Assembly (NCBI GenBank): GCA_018828125.1
Contig: JAHJWB010000014.1
Span: forward strand, 124,001 to 188,000
Direction: 5' to 3'
DNA: 64,000 nucleotides
Source of the DNA: Gammaproteobacteria bacterium
GTDB taxonomy: Bacteria; Pseudomonadota; Gammaproteobacteria; Burkholderiales; Burkholderiaceae_C
Shown: positions 37,235-45,764 of the stretch, one piece after another
Layout of the letters: each line of letters opens with the position of its first letter
Position numbering within the stretch: the first letter of the stretch is position 1
Made by a program: the position numbers and the translations under genes
Notes under the pieces: model-generated
Databases searched by the model: none
The model's input: only the letters and a program-made list of their open reading frames with translations
What the model was told of the DNA's origin: nothing

Positions 37235-37405
37235 TCAGCCGCCCTTTTTGGAGCGCTTGCCAGGGTTCTTCTTGCTGCGGGTTGCAACACCGCGCTCCAG
37301 GCTCACTCGCTGGCCACGGCCGCCGGTGCGCAGGGTGAAACCGGGCAGGGGCTTGGGTTGGGGGGTGTGCTTGCGGTCTGCTTCGGTGACGATCTTGTTG
37401 CCCAT
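37235..37405 (-). CDS. Small lysine/arginine-rich protein, 56 residues
   Basis: I do not recognise a named family. The protein begins MGNKIVTEADRKHTPQPKPLPGF and ends ATRSKKNPGKRSKKGG. About a third of residues are Lys or Arg, with several prolines and glycines and no hydrophobic core, so it may bind nucleic acid or ribosomes. An AGAGA stretch lies before the ATG, and a bidirectional terminator lies 30 bp after the stop, which supports a real gene. Codon use is ordinary for this genome. No partner gene is obvious nearby. Confidence 0.65.
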   Translation of the reverse strand: MGNKIVTEADRKHTPQPKPLPGFTLRTGGRGQRVSLERGVATRSKKNPGKRSKKGG

Positions 37406-37489
37406 GGTAGGTCTCTGAGATAGTGGAAAAAAGAGTGATATTAGGCCACAGCCGGGTTGTCAGGCTGTCGGTCGGTGTTTTGCTGGCCT

Positions 37490-38497
37490 TTACGGGGCCA
37501 CAAAACTTGCGGCTACGCCCGCACCATGGTCGGTCGAAAGGGCCTGTGTGCAGTGACGGGGTAACTCGAAACCACGCGCGGCATCTTGAATGGCACGGGT
37601 GCGGATAACGGGTGGCTTGGCCCACACCCCGCCAAAGATGGTGGCAAATGCCACATCCGCTGCATCGCGGCCCACGCCGAAACGCAGCAAGCCCATGGGA
37701 ATGGCCGTACCAGAAGGATCGAAAATATACCAGCGGTCCCCCAGGTACACCTCAACGTAGGCATGAAAGTCGGGGGGGCCCAGCGCCGGGTCGGCGCCAA
37801 AGTCGGTGCCGGTGGTGAAGCGCGCCGGTATGTTGATGGCGCGACACAGCGCAATCATCAGGTGAGCAAAGTCGCGGCACACGCCGACCTGCTCGACCAA
37901 GGTGTCCACCGCCGAGGTGTTCGAGTTCGATGTATTGGAGGTGAACGATACGTGCCGCTGCACCCAGTCGCAGATCGCTTGCACACGGCTGTGTCCCTGC
38001 CACAGCGCTCCAAACTCGTTGGTCGCAAGACGCAGTAGACGGTCGGACTGACAGTAGCGGCTGGGGTAGATATAACCCATCACCTCTTGCGGCAGGCGGC
38101 GCACAGGGACTTCCGCGAGCTGGGTGGGATCGATGCGGTAGTGGTTGATGTCTACAGTGGCCGAATACGACAGCTCCAGCGTGCCAGGCTCACCATGCAG
38201 CCGCAGGTAGCGGTTGCCGGTCACCGGGTCGGTGTGCACATGGTGCGCAATGGGCTGGTTGATGACCAATCGCTCTGCGCTCACCGACTGGTTGGGGGTT
38301 TGCGCTGCGTGAATGTTGAACACAAAGTCAGCGCCGTATTGGTCGACCTCATAGCTCAGGTCAATCTGCAGTTCCATGCGCACCCGGTCATGGGTGGGCT
38401 GAGCGGTTGCTGCTGTCTGCTGCGCCGGGTAGGCAGGAGGTGCTGCGGTGGGGTTGCGGGCGGCTGAAGGGGAGGGAGGGCTTTGCGTAGTTGCCAT
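37490..38497 (-). CDS. Transglutaminase-like cysteine protease-fold protein
   Basis: 335 residues from ATG 38497, with AAGGAT at good spacing. A bacterial transglutaminase-like N-terminal domain (about 40-140) precedes the catalytic core. The triad is visible: Cys207 in VGVCRDFAHLMIALCRA, His245 in FHAYVEVY, and Asp260 in FDPSG. No signal peptide, so probably cytoplasmic. Such proteins often sit with circularly permuted ATP-grasp genes; none is seen here. The substrate is unknown. Confidence 0.88.
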   Translation of the reverse strand: MATTQSPPSPSAARNPTAAPPAYPAQQTAATAQPTHDRVRMELQIDLSYEVDQYGADFVFNIHAAQTPNQSVSAERLVINQPIAHHVHTDPVTGNRYLRLHGEPGTLELSYSATVDINHYRIDPTQLAEVPVRRLPQEVMGYIYPSRYCQSDRLLRLATNEFGALWQGHSRVQAICDWVQRHVSFTSNTSNSNTSAVDTLVEQVGVCRDFAHLMIALCRAINIPARFTTGTDFGADPALGPPDFHAYVEVYLGDRWYIFDPSGTAIPMGLLRFGVGRDAADVAFATIFGGVWAKPPVIRTRAIQDAARGFELPRHCTQALSTDHGAGVAASFVAP

Positions 38498-38672
38498 GGG
38501 CATATCCTTGGGGCGCTGCTTATCGGGGCATCCGGCACAGCAGCGTGGCTTCAGGATAGTCGATAGGTCCGCGTTAGGTGTAGGCAAACGGCCCGGTAAT
38601 TTGACCGCCAACATACCCAAGCGTTTTGAGCGCTACGGTGTCGCCATCTTCCAATGCAACGGGTGGGTTGCA

Positions 38673-39293
38673 TTACGCAGAAACTGCCAGACGCGCCAAC
38701 ACTTCTGTCTTGCCACTGCGATCCGCCCGCAGAATCAACGCCTCACCCGAACTGGTGTTGGTGTTGGCAAGGTCGGACAGCACAAACATGTGCGTAAACC
38801 ACACCTCAAACCGACCCGCCTTGGATGTCGCCGCCGTCAGTGCCGTGCGCAATTCGCGCAAATGGTCGGCGCTGGTGGTCTCTGGACTGCCCCGTGGCGA
38901 TCCGAGCGCTGGCCAGGTTTCTGCTGTGCCAAACGCCAGGGTGGCACTGTCCACGCAGCGGCACCAGGGGCTCGACAAGACTTTGTCGGGCTGCAGTTGC
39001 CGTTGCTTGAACCATGCTCCCACTGCGCGCGCCTGCGCGCGGCCGTCTTCGCTCAGGTTCCGTTGGGTGCTGCAGTCGCCCAGGCGAAAGCCTGGAGGAT
39101 CGAAGGTGCCAGGCGCCAGCGAGTGGCGAAACGCCGCCACCACACCGCCCTTGCGCAGCAGGGCTTCGGCTCCCGAATCCTGCGCTGCCCAACTGCGCAG
39201 GCTGGCGAAGGCCAGGCTGATTCCCATCGCGCCCGCGCCTAGAACGGCACGGCGGGGGATGTGGCGGGATTCAAGTGGCTGGCTGGAAGGCAT
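38673..39293 (-). CDS. Tat-exported histidine phosphatase superfamily protein
   Basis: 206 residues from ATG 39293. The N-terminus has a twin-arginine motif (PRRAVLGAGAMG) and a hydrophobic stretch ending SWAAQ. The mature part has the phosphohistidine site as FRHSLAPG, where RHG is RHS, then LSEDGRAQARAVGAWF, SSPWCRCVDSA with the second arginine, and FTHMFVLSDL with the second histidine. Catalysis is plausible but the substrate is unknown. The start lies 23 bp inside the end of the beta-lactamase-fold gene, so both are in one operon and both have Tat signals. Confidence 0.83.
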   Translation of the reverse strand: MPSSQPLESRHIPRRAVLGAGAMGISLAFASLRSWAAQDSGAEALLRKGGVVAAFRHSLAPGTFDPPGFRLGDCSTQRNLSEDGRAQARAVGAWFKQRQLQPDKVLSSPWCRCVDSATLAFGTAETWPALGSPRGSPETTSADHLRELRTALTAATSKAGRFEVWFTHMFVLSDLANTNTSSGEALILRADRSGKTEVLARLAVSA

Positions 39294-40239
39294 AGCCAGC
39301 ACCCGACGCGGTCATGCGTCCCATTGCGGGGAACGGGAAGTGGAAGCCGCCCAACATGGCATTGCTGGCCGTGATGCGCTGGAATACTTCGCGGCGTACC
39401 TTGCGGGCTGCTTCCGCGTCCATGTCAAAGGTCACCGCCCAGTCTGGATTGCGGGCAAACAGCGCGGGAACATTGGTCAAGTCCGCCACGTAAAAGAACT
39501 TCTGGCTGGAAGAAGTCAGTTCAAACAGCGTGTGGCCCGGTGTGTGACCGTATGCCGCCACCGATTTAATGCCCGGGGCGATTTCGGCGTCTGCAGCAAA
39601 TTGAACCAGCGTGTCGGCAGGCATGGCGCCAAAAGTGCGGCGCACATTGTCGAAGGCGCCCTTCATGCCTGCGGGCGCTGCTGCCATGCGGGCGTCGTCC
39701 ATCCAGAATGCATGCTCGGCGGCGGGCACCATCACTTTGGCCTTGGGGAAGGTGAGTTCACCCCCCTTGTTGCGAATGCCGTTGATGTGGTCGCCGTGGT
39801 AGTGCGAGATCAGCACGGTATCGATGTCTGACGCCTGCAGGCCCGCTGCGCGCAGGCTCTCCAGCAACTTGCCCGTGGTGGGGCCGCCAAACTCGCCCAA
39901 ACCGGTGTCGATGAGGATCTTGCGTCCGCCAGCCACCACCAGGAAGGGGGTGTAGGGCACATCGATGTAGTCTGTTGGCAGACCTTGCGATGCCAGCAGC
40001 GCACGCACGTCGGCCAGGGGGGCGTTTTTCACAAACTCTTCCACCAGCGGGCGGCGGGTAATGCCATCGTTCAGCGCAATCACCTCAACATCGCCCACCT
40101 TCACACGGCGAAAACTCGGGCTGGGCAACGTGGGTGTGCCGAAGTTGGGCGCGTTCTGGGCCCAGACAGGAACAAAAGAGCCCGCTGCGTAGACGGTCGT
40201 AGCGAGGCTTGCGCCCAGGAAGTGGCGGCGTGACAGCAT
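39271..40239 (-). CDS. Tat-exported MBL-fold metallo-hydrolase
   Basis: 322 residues. Tat signal MLSRRHFLGASLA with cleavage near VWAQ. Zinc ligands of the metallo-beta-lactamase fold are His146, His148, Asp150 and His151 (SHYHGDH), later AYGHTPGHT, the bridging Asp in VADLTN, and FHFPFP. Closest in style to lactonase/AiiA-like periplasmic MBL proteins, so quorum-signal or lactone hydrolysis is possible but not shown. Cotranscribed with the histidine phosphatase. Confidence 0.9.
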   Translation of the reverse strand: MLSRRHFLGASLATTVYAAGSFVPVWAQNAPNFGTPTLPSPSFRRVKVGDVEVIALNDGITRRPLVEEFVKNAPLADVRALLASQGLPTDYIDVPYTPFLVVAGGRKILIDTGLGEFGGPTTGKLLESLRAAGLQASDIDTVLISHYHGDHINGIRNKGGELTFPKAKVMVPAAEHAFWMDDARMAAAPAGMKGAFDNVRRTFGAMPADTLVQFAADAEIAPGIKSVAAYGHTPGHTLFELTSSSQKFFYVADLTNVPALFARNPDWAVTFDMDAEAARKVRREVFQRITASNAMLGGFHFPFPAMGRMTASGAGYAFQPAT

Positions 40240-40390
40240 AAAACTCTCCAGTCTCGGGTTGAACTAATGAGTTTTGGACTGTAACTTCCGGCCAGTTTTT
40301 TCTGCCAGCCGCGGTCCGATCCTGTGTGTGACGTGGGGTTTTTAAGCGCGAACGGCGGTTCGAATGCTCGGCGCTTCCGCACCGTGTTCG

Positions 40391-40759
40391 TTACTCCACG
40401 TCAAATGCGTCTCGCAGCGCCTCGCAAAAGTCCGCATTGCCGCTAACAGACAACGTGAGGGTGGTGCGGGGCGCTGAAGCGTTGCCCAGCCCGCATTGGA
40501 TGGACGAAGACGTTGCATCGAAGTCCAGTTGCAGGAGCGTGCTCACCTCCTGGACTCCCTGCAGGTCGTATTGCCACAGGCCTCCATCTTCCTCCGGCCC
40601 GCAGCCATCGGGGAAGTGCCTGTAGGCCCAGGCCAGCACTTGGGCTATCTCGGCATGCAGCGCCGGGAGCTGAGCGGGCGATACGCTTGCCATGGCATCA
40701 AAGGTGCCTGTTCCGTCGGCATCTTCGCTGTAGTCAAAGTCCAGGTAGTTCAACGTCAT
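40391..40759 (-). CDS. Conserved-looking hypothetical protein
   Basis: I do not recognise this protein. It has 122 residues from ATG 40759 (MTLNYLDFDYSEDADGTGTFDAM), is acidic, and has no membrane helix or signal peptide. It contains PALHAEIAQVLAWAYRHFPDGCGPEEDGGLWQYDLQGVQE and a beta-rich end (TTLTLSVSGNADFCEALRDAFDVE). The gene stands alone between the exported hydrolases and the IclR gene, with 150 bp on its left. Confidence 0.7.
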   Translation of the reverse strand: MTLNYLDFDYSEDADGTGTFDAMASVSPAQLPALHAEIAQVLAWAYRHFPDGCGPEEDGGLWQYDLQGVQEVSTLLQLDFDATSSSIQCGLGNASAPRTTLTLSVSGNADFCEALRDAFDVE

Positions 40760-40789
40760 GGTGGTGGATTGCAAAAGGTGGACATGGGT

Positions 40790-41542
40790 TTATAGCCAGG
40801 TGCGCCCCAACGCCTGAGCGGCTTCGCACAGACGGGGCACCTGTTGCAATGCTTGCAGCAGTGACATGCGCGCCGCGGGTGCCTGCAGCGCGACTGCGCT
40901 GTGCACCATGCGTCGCCCCGCACCCAGAACGGGCACGGCCACGCAGACCAGGCCGTCTACAAACTCCTCAGCGTCAGTGGCGTAGCCTTGGCGCGCGATC
41001 TGTTCCAGTTCGGCTTCCAGTGCGCCGCGGTTCGTAAGTGTGGTGGCGGTGTGCCGCGTGAGTGGCAAGCCATTCAAAATGGCCGCGCGCCGCGCGCCAG
41101 ACAAGTAGGCCAGAAACAGCTTTCCGCTGGCCGAGCAATGAATCGGAACGCGGGTGCCTGGGCGCAGTTCCATGCGCAGCGGAAAGGCCGACTCCACTCG
41201 GTCCAGATAGATAACCTCTGCGCCGCTGAGGGCCGTGAGGTTGCAACTTTCGCCGATGTCAGCCACCAGTTGTCGCAACACCGCATGGCGAACACCATGT
41301 TGTGTGCCCGCGCTGAGCGTGCTTTCCGCCAAGCGCAACAGGCGCGGCGCCGGGGTGTAGCGGCGACCATCGGGCTCTCGCGCCAGCAGGCCACCGCTTT
41401 CCAGCTGGCTCAGCATGCGGTGCACGCTGGGTTTGGGCCAGCCGGACGCTTCGATGGCCTCGGCCAGGCTAAAGGGACGGCCGTGGGTGCACATGATTTC
41501 GAGCAATTCGAAAAGGCGCAGGCTGGGGGCGGGTTTGTTCAT
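40790..41542 (-). CDS. IclR-family transcriptional regulator
   Basis: 250 residues from ATG 41542. The N-terminal winged HTH (LRLFELLEIMCTHGRPFSLAEAIEASGWPKPSVHRMLSQLESGGLL) is followed by the IclR ligand domain, with IYLDRVESAFPLRMELRPGTRVPIHCSASGKLFLAYL and EEFVDGLVCVAVPVLG. It is divergent from the SDR-FMO-BASS-epimerase-EamA operon. An inverted repeat at 41547-41586 overlaps the promoter region, so it probably controls that operon and itself. Confidence 0.93.
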   Translation of the reverse strand: MNKPAPSLRLFELLEIMCTHGRPFSLAEAIEASGWPKPSVHRMLSQLESGGLLAREPDGRRYTPAPRLLRLAESTLSAGTQHGVRHAVLRQLVADIGESCNLTALSGAEVIYLDRVESAFPLRMELRPGTRVPIHCSASGKLFLAYLSGARRAAILNGLPLTRHTATTLTNRGALEAELEQIARQGYATDAEEFVDGLVCVAVPVLGAGRRMVHSAVALQAPAARMSLLQALQQVPRLCEAAQALGRTWL

Positions 41543-41546
41543 CAAA

Positions 41547-41586
41547 ATCTCGAAATTCGAGACGAATCCGTAAATGATTTCGAGAT
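41547..41586. promoter_or_regulatory. IclR operator region
   Basis: ATCTCGAAAT (41547-41556) and ATTTCGAGAT (41577-41586) are a perfect 10-bp inverted repeat with a 20-nt spacer. TCTCGAAATTCGAGA (41548-41562) is a second, tighter palindrome sharing the left arm. Three half-sites in 40 bp between divergent genes fit a tetrameric IclR protein. Confidence 0.8.
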
Positions 41587-41634
41587 TATTCCGCACTGTG
41601 GCTAAGCTGCAAACCAAGATTTCTTGGAACACCC

Positions 41635-42480
41635 ATGACAGCGACTTTCCATAATGCGGTTCTTACCGGTGCCTGCGGCGGCTTGGGCCAGGCCTTGGCG
41701 CGTGAACTGATTGCGCAAGGCGCTGCTGTGGCCCTGGTCGGACTGCACCAACCCACCTTGCAAACGCTGGCGGCGCTTGCACCCGGGCGGTGCGCCGTCT
41801 ATACGCCCGATGTAGCCGATAGCAATGCCATGCAAGCCATGGCGGCCGACTGGGTGGCACGCTGGGGCACTCCCGATCTGGTGATTGCCAACGCTGGCGT
41901 GGCGGGCGGTTTTGACACCGCCGAAGCTGACGACCTGGCCGTGCTACGCCGCATGCTGGAGATCAACCTGCTGGGCGCGGCCACCACGTTTCAGCCGTTT
42001 TTGAAAGCGATGCGTGCGCAGCGGCGTGGGGCCCTGGTGGGCGTTGCCAGCATTGCGGGCTGGCGCGGTATGCCGGGCAATGGAGCGTACTGCGCGAGCA
42101 AGGGGGGGCTCATCCGCTACCTGGAAAGCCTGCGTGCCGAATTGCGCGGTGAATCCATTGTGGTCACCACGGTCAGCCCCGGCTATCTGCGCACCGCGCT
42201 TACCGCGGGTAACCGGTTTGCCATGCCGGGCCTCATGGAGCCTGACGCGGCGGCCAAGGCCATGCTGGCGGGTATTGCGCAAGGTCGCACCCACATCGTT
42301 CTTCCGGCACGCATAGGCTGGCTCGCGCGGCTGCTCAATGTGCTGCCCGATGCTCTGCACGACCGCTTGCTGCTGGGTCAACCGCGCAAACCGCGCGTGG
42401 GCGAGGCTGGCGCCACCCGCATCCCCGGGCTACCGTTGCCGACAAACACACCGATCAAGAACGAAAGCAAAGACGCATGA
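41635..42480 (+). CDS. Short-chain dehydrogenase/reductase
   Basis: Classical SDR, 281 residues. Cofactor motif TGACGGLG near residue 11, NAG in VIANAGVAG, catalytic Ser in VASIAG, and YCASK for Tyr/Lys. The C-terminal ~50 residues are longer and more basic than usual. It is the first gene of the IclR-controlled operon and overlaps the monooxygenase by ATGA. Probably oxidises or reduces an alcohol/ketone intermediate of the same pathway as the monooxygenase. Confidence 0.92.
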   Translation: MTATFHNAVLTGACGGLGQALARELIAQGAAVALVGLHQPTLQTLAALAPGRCAVYTPDVADSNAMQAMAADWVARWGTPDLVIANAGVAGGFDTAEADDLAVLRRMLEINLLGAATTFQPFLKAMRAQRRGALVGVASIAGWRGMPGNGAYCASKGGLIRYLESLRAELRGESIVVTTVSPGYLRTALTAGNRFAMPGLMEPDAAAKAMLAGIAQGRTHIVLPARIGWLARLLNVLPDALHDRLLLGQPRKPRVGEAGATRIPGLPLPTNTPIKNESKDA

Positions 42481-43811
42481 CAACGGAGACGACACCGACC
42501 GTGACAGACACCCGCACCCAGATTGCGCTGATTGGCGCGGGCCCCAGCGGCCTGGCGGCAGCCCGTAACCTGCAAAAGGAGGGCGTGCCCTTCCAGGGCT
42601 TTGAAGCGCACACCGACGTGGGCGGACTGTGGAACATAGACAACCCACGCAGCACGGTGTACGAATCGGCGCACCTGATTTCCAGCAAACACACCACCGA
42701 GTTCACCGAGTTCCCCATGCGCTCCGAGGTGGCCGACTACCCCAGCCACCGCGAGATGCGCCAGTACTTCATGGACTTTGCCGCGCACTTCGGCCTGCAC
42801 CAGCACTACTGGTTTGGCACCCGCGTGCTCCAGGTTGCGCCGGCGGGCGAGGGCGCCGCGCCGCTGTGGCGCATCACCTGGAGCCAGCACGGCGGCCCTG
42901 CGCGAACCGCTGAGTTCAAGGGCGTGGTGATTGCCAACGGCACACTGGCTGAACCCAACATGCCGCGGTTTGAGGGCCGGTTTGATGGCGAGTTGCTGCA
43001 CACCAGTGCCTACAAAAGTGCCGAGCTGTTCAAGGGTAAACGGGTGCTGGTGGTGGGTGCGGGCAACTCGGGCTGCGACATTGCGGTGGATGCGGTGCAT
43101 TACGCAAGCAGCGTGGACATCTCGGTGCGGCGTGGCTACTACTTCGTGCCCAAATACGTGTTCGGCAAGCCCGCCGACACACTGGGCGGAAAGTTCAAGA
43201 TGCCGCCCTGGCTCAAGCAAAAGGTCGACAGCGTGGTGCTGCAGTGGTTCACCGGCGACCCGGCGCGGTTTGGCTTGCCCAAGCCCGACTACAAGATGTA
43301 CGAGTCGCACCCCGTGGTGAACTCGCTGGTGTTGCACCACATGGGCCATGGAGACATCCACGTCAAACCCGACATTGCTCGCTTTGAAGGCCACACCGTG
43401 CACTTCAAGGACGGCCGCGCGCAGGACTACGACCTGGTGCTGTGCGCCACGGGCTACCAACTGCACTACCCCTTCATCGACCACGGCCTTCTCAACTGGC
43501 AGGGCATGGCACCACAGCTGTACCTCAACATCCTGTCGCCGCGCTTTGACAACCTGGCGGTGATGGGGATGATCGAAGCCAGCGGCATTGGCTGGCAGGG
43601 CCGTTACGAGCAGGCAGAACTTGTGGCGCGTTTCTTCAAGGCGCAGGCGGAGGGGTCGCCTCGGGCCGACGCCCTGCGCCAGGCGAAGGCCGGTCCTGCG
43701 CCCGACCTGTCCGGCGGCTTCAAGTACCTCAAGCTCGAACGCATGGCGTACTACGTGCACAAGGACACATACCGCAATGCGGTGCGCGCCGCCTCGGCGG
43801 CCTTGGCCTGA
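42477..43811 (+). CDS. Flavin-containing monooxygenase
   Basis: 444 residues. FAD motif IGAGPSGLAAARNL near residue 19, NADPH motif VVGAGNSGCDIAV near 196, and the class B hallmark FxGxxxHxxxY (FDGELLHTSAY) between them. The C-terminal CATGYQLHYPF matches the ATG-type motif of FMO enzymes. It may N-, S- or Baeyer-Villiger-oxygenate an organic substrate. It sits between an SDR and a transporter in an apparent catabolic operon. Confidence 0.92.
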   Translation: MTTETTPTVTDTRTQIALIGAGPSGLAAARNLQKEGVPFQGFEAHTDVGGLWNIDNPRSTVYESAHLISSKHTTEFTEFPMRSEVADYPSHREMRQYFMDFAAHFGLHQHYWFGTRVLQVAPAGEGAAPLWRITWSQHGGPARTAEFKGVVIANGTLAEPNMPRFEGRFDGELLHTSAYKSAELFKGKRVLVVGAGNSGCDIAVDAVHYASSVDISVRRGYYFVPKYVFGKPADTLGGKFKMPPWLKQKVDSVVLQWFTGDPARFGLPKPDYKMYESHPVVNSLVLHHMGHGDIHVKPDIARFEGHTVHFKDGRAQDYDLVLCATGYQLHYPFIDHGLLNWQGMAPQLYLNILSPRFDNLAVMGMIEASGIGWQGRYEQAELVARFFKAQAEGSPRADALRQAKAGPAPDLSGGFKYLKLERMAYYVHKDTYRNAVRAASAALA

Positions 43812-43821
43812 AAGGCTCACC

Positions 43822-44757
43822 ATGCTGCCTGTCGACGAAATTCGCCTCAACTTCAACCCCGCGTCGCTCGTGGCGTTGAACGTGGTGCTGGGCTTTCTCA
43901 TGTTCGGCATCGCGCTCGATACGCGGGTGGCCGACTTCAAGCGCGTGCTGCGCATGCCCGGCGCCATGGCGGTGGGCATTGCGGCGCAATTCATCGTGCT
44001 GCCTGCGGTCACCTTTGGGCTCACGCTGCTGCTCCAACCCGGCCCCAGCATTGCGCTGGGCATGATCCTGGTGGCCTGCTGCCCGCCGGGCAACGTGAGC
44101 AACATCCTCACGCACCGCGCTGGCGGCAACGTGGCGCTGTCGGTGTCCATGACCGCGATCTCCAACGCGCTGGCCATCGTGCTCATGCCGCTCAACTTTG
44201 CGTTCTGGGGCGGCATGCACCCTACCGCTGCACCGCTGTTGCGCAGCATTGCACTGGACCCGCTGGAAATGGCGGGGCACATCGTTGTCATCATCGGCCT
44301 GCCATTTGCGCTGGGCATCCTGTGCGCCGAAAAGTTGCCCCGCTTCACCCAGCGGGTGAACAAACCCGTGCGCATCCTCAGCTTCATCTGCCTGATTGGT
44401 TTCATCGTGGGCGCTGTGGCGGGCAACTGGCGGTATTTCCTCGACTACGTGGGGCTGGTGCTGCTGGCCGTGGTGTTGCACGACGCGCTGGCTTTTGGCA
44501 CCGGCTACGCGTGTGCCCGCGCCTGCGGCCTGCCGGACTACGACCGACGCGCGGTCAGCATCGAGGTCGGCATCCGCAACGCTGGGCTGGGCCTGGTGCT
44601 GATCTTCAGCTTCTTTGGCGGCCTGGGCGGCATGGCCGTGGTCGCAGGCGTGTGGGGTTTCTGGGACATCATCGCAGGCCTGGCGCTGGCGGGGTGGTGG
44701 GGGCGCAGACCAGCCGTGTTACCCCCGGTGGCTGCAGCCAAGGAGCACGGCGCATGA
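43822..44757 (+). CDS. Bile acid:sodium symporter (BASS) family transporter
   Basis: 311 residues from ATG 43822, with nine to ten hydrophobic segments. Marks are LGFLMFGIALDTRVADFKRVLRMPGAM, ACCPPGNVSNILTHRAGGNVALSVSMTAISNALA (the crossover region that binds sodium), and EVGIRNAGLGLVL. Imports an organic anion, perhaps a steroid, terpenoid or keto acid, with sodium. Ten bases separate it from the monooxygenase, and it overlaps the epimerase by ATGA. Confidence 0.93.
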   Translation: MLPVDEIRLNFNPASLVALNVVLGFLMFGIALDTRVADFKRVLRMPGAMAVGIAAQFIVLPAVTFGLTLLLQPGPSIALGMILVACCPPGNVSNILTHRAGGNVALSVSMTAISNALAIVLMPLNFAFWGGMHPTAAPLLRSIALDPLEMAGHIVVIIGLPFALGILCAEKLPRFTQRVNKPVRILSFICLIGFIVGAVAGNWRYFLDYVGLVLLAVVLHDALAFGTGYACARACGLPDYDRRAVSIEVGIRNAGLGLVLIFSFFGGLGGMAVVAGVWGFWDIIAGLALAGWWGRRPAVLPPVAAAKEHGA

Positions 44758-45764
44758 CGGACGCTGTTTGGACATCGCGCCGTGTTCTGGTGACCGGGGC
44801 TGACGGCTTTCTGGGCCGGGGTGTGGTGGCAGCTCTTGCGCGCGAGGGTGTGCAAACACTGGTGGCGGCCGATGTGCGCGAGGTGCCTGCCGAGCGCCGC
44901 CTGCCCGGCGTGACCTATCTGGTGCAGGACGTGCGCGACCCCACGCTCGTGCAGACGCTGGCCGACCATGCCATCGACAGCGTGGTGCACCTTGCCTCCA
45001 TCGTCACGCCCGGCAAAGGCTCCAACCGCGAGTTCGAGTATTCCGTGGATGTGCTGGGTAGCAAGAACGTGCTGGATGCTTGCGTGGTGGCGGGGGTGAA
45101 ACACATCGTCGTCAGCTCCAGCGGCGCGGCCTATGGCTACCACGCCGACAACCCCGCCTGGCTGCGGGAGACCGATGCGCTGCGCGGCAACGAGGTGTTT
45201 GCCTATTCGCACCACAAGCGGCTGGTCGAAGAGATGCTGGCTGAGTACCGCGCTGCACACCCGGCGCTGGCGCAGACAGTGCTGCGCATCGGCACCATCC
45301 TGGGCGAGCGGGTGGACAACCAGATCACTGCGCTGTTCGACAAGCCCCGCCTGCTGGCCATTCGCGGTAGCGAGAGCCCGTTTGTCTTCATCTGGGACGA
45401 CGACGTAACCGGCGCGATCATGCATGCCCTGCGCACGCAGTGCGCGGGCTGTTTCAACTTGGCGGGTGATGGTGCGCTGCCGCTGCGCGAGATTGCGCGG
45501 CGCCTGGGCAAACCGCTGCTGGCATTGCCCGCAGGCCTGCTGAGAGCAGCGCTGGCCGTGGGCTCCACGCTGGGAGTCAGCCGCTACGGGCCCGAGCAAC
45601 TGGACTTTCTGCGCTACCGCCCGGTGCTGCTCAACACGGCGCTCAAGGACGGGCTGGGTTATGTGCCCGGCAAGACCAGCGCCGAGGCGTTCGACGCCTT
45701 TGTGGCTGCCCGTGCGCGCCAGGGCCGGCCTGTGGCCGCAGCGGTACGGGCGGTATCCGCATGA
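44754..45764 (+). CDS. NAD-dependent epimerase/dehydratase (extended SDR)
   Basis: 336 residues. Rossmann motif VTGADGFLGRGV near residue 13, DVRDPTLVQTLADHAIDSVVHLAS, catalytic Ser/Tyr/Lys as SSSGAAYG and YSHHKRLVEE. Closest in style to extended SDRs acting on NDP-sugars or on 3-beta-hydroxysteroid/dihydroflavonol-type substrates; the operon suggests the second kind but this is inference. Confidence 0.88.
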   Translation: MTDAVWTSRRVLVTGADGFLGRGVVAALAREGVQTLVAADVREVPAERRLPGVTYLVQDVRDPTLVQTLADHAIDSVVHLASIVTPGKGSNREFEYSVDVLGSKNVLDACVVAGVKHIVVSSSGAAYGYHADNPAWLRETDALRGNEVFAYSHHKRLVEEMLAEYRAAHPALAQTVLRIGTILGERVDNQITALFDKPRLLAIRGSESPFVFIWDDDVTGAIMHALRTQCAGCFNLAGDGALPLREIARRLGKPLLALPAGLLRAALAVGSTLGVSRYGPEQLDFLRYRPVLLNTALKDGLGYVPGKTSAEAFDAFVAARARQGRPVAAAVRAVSA

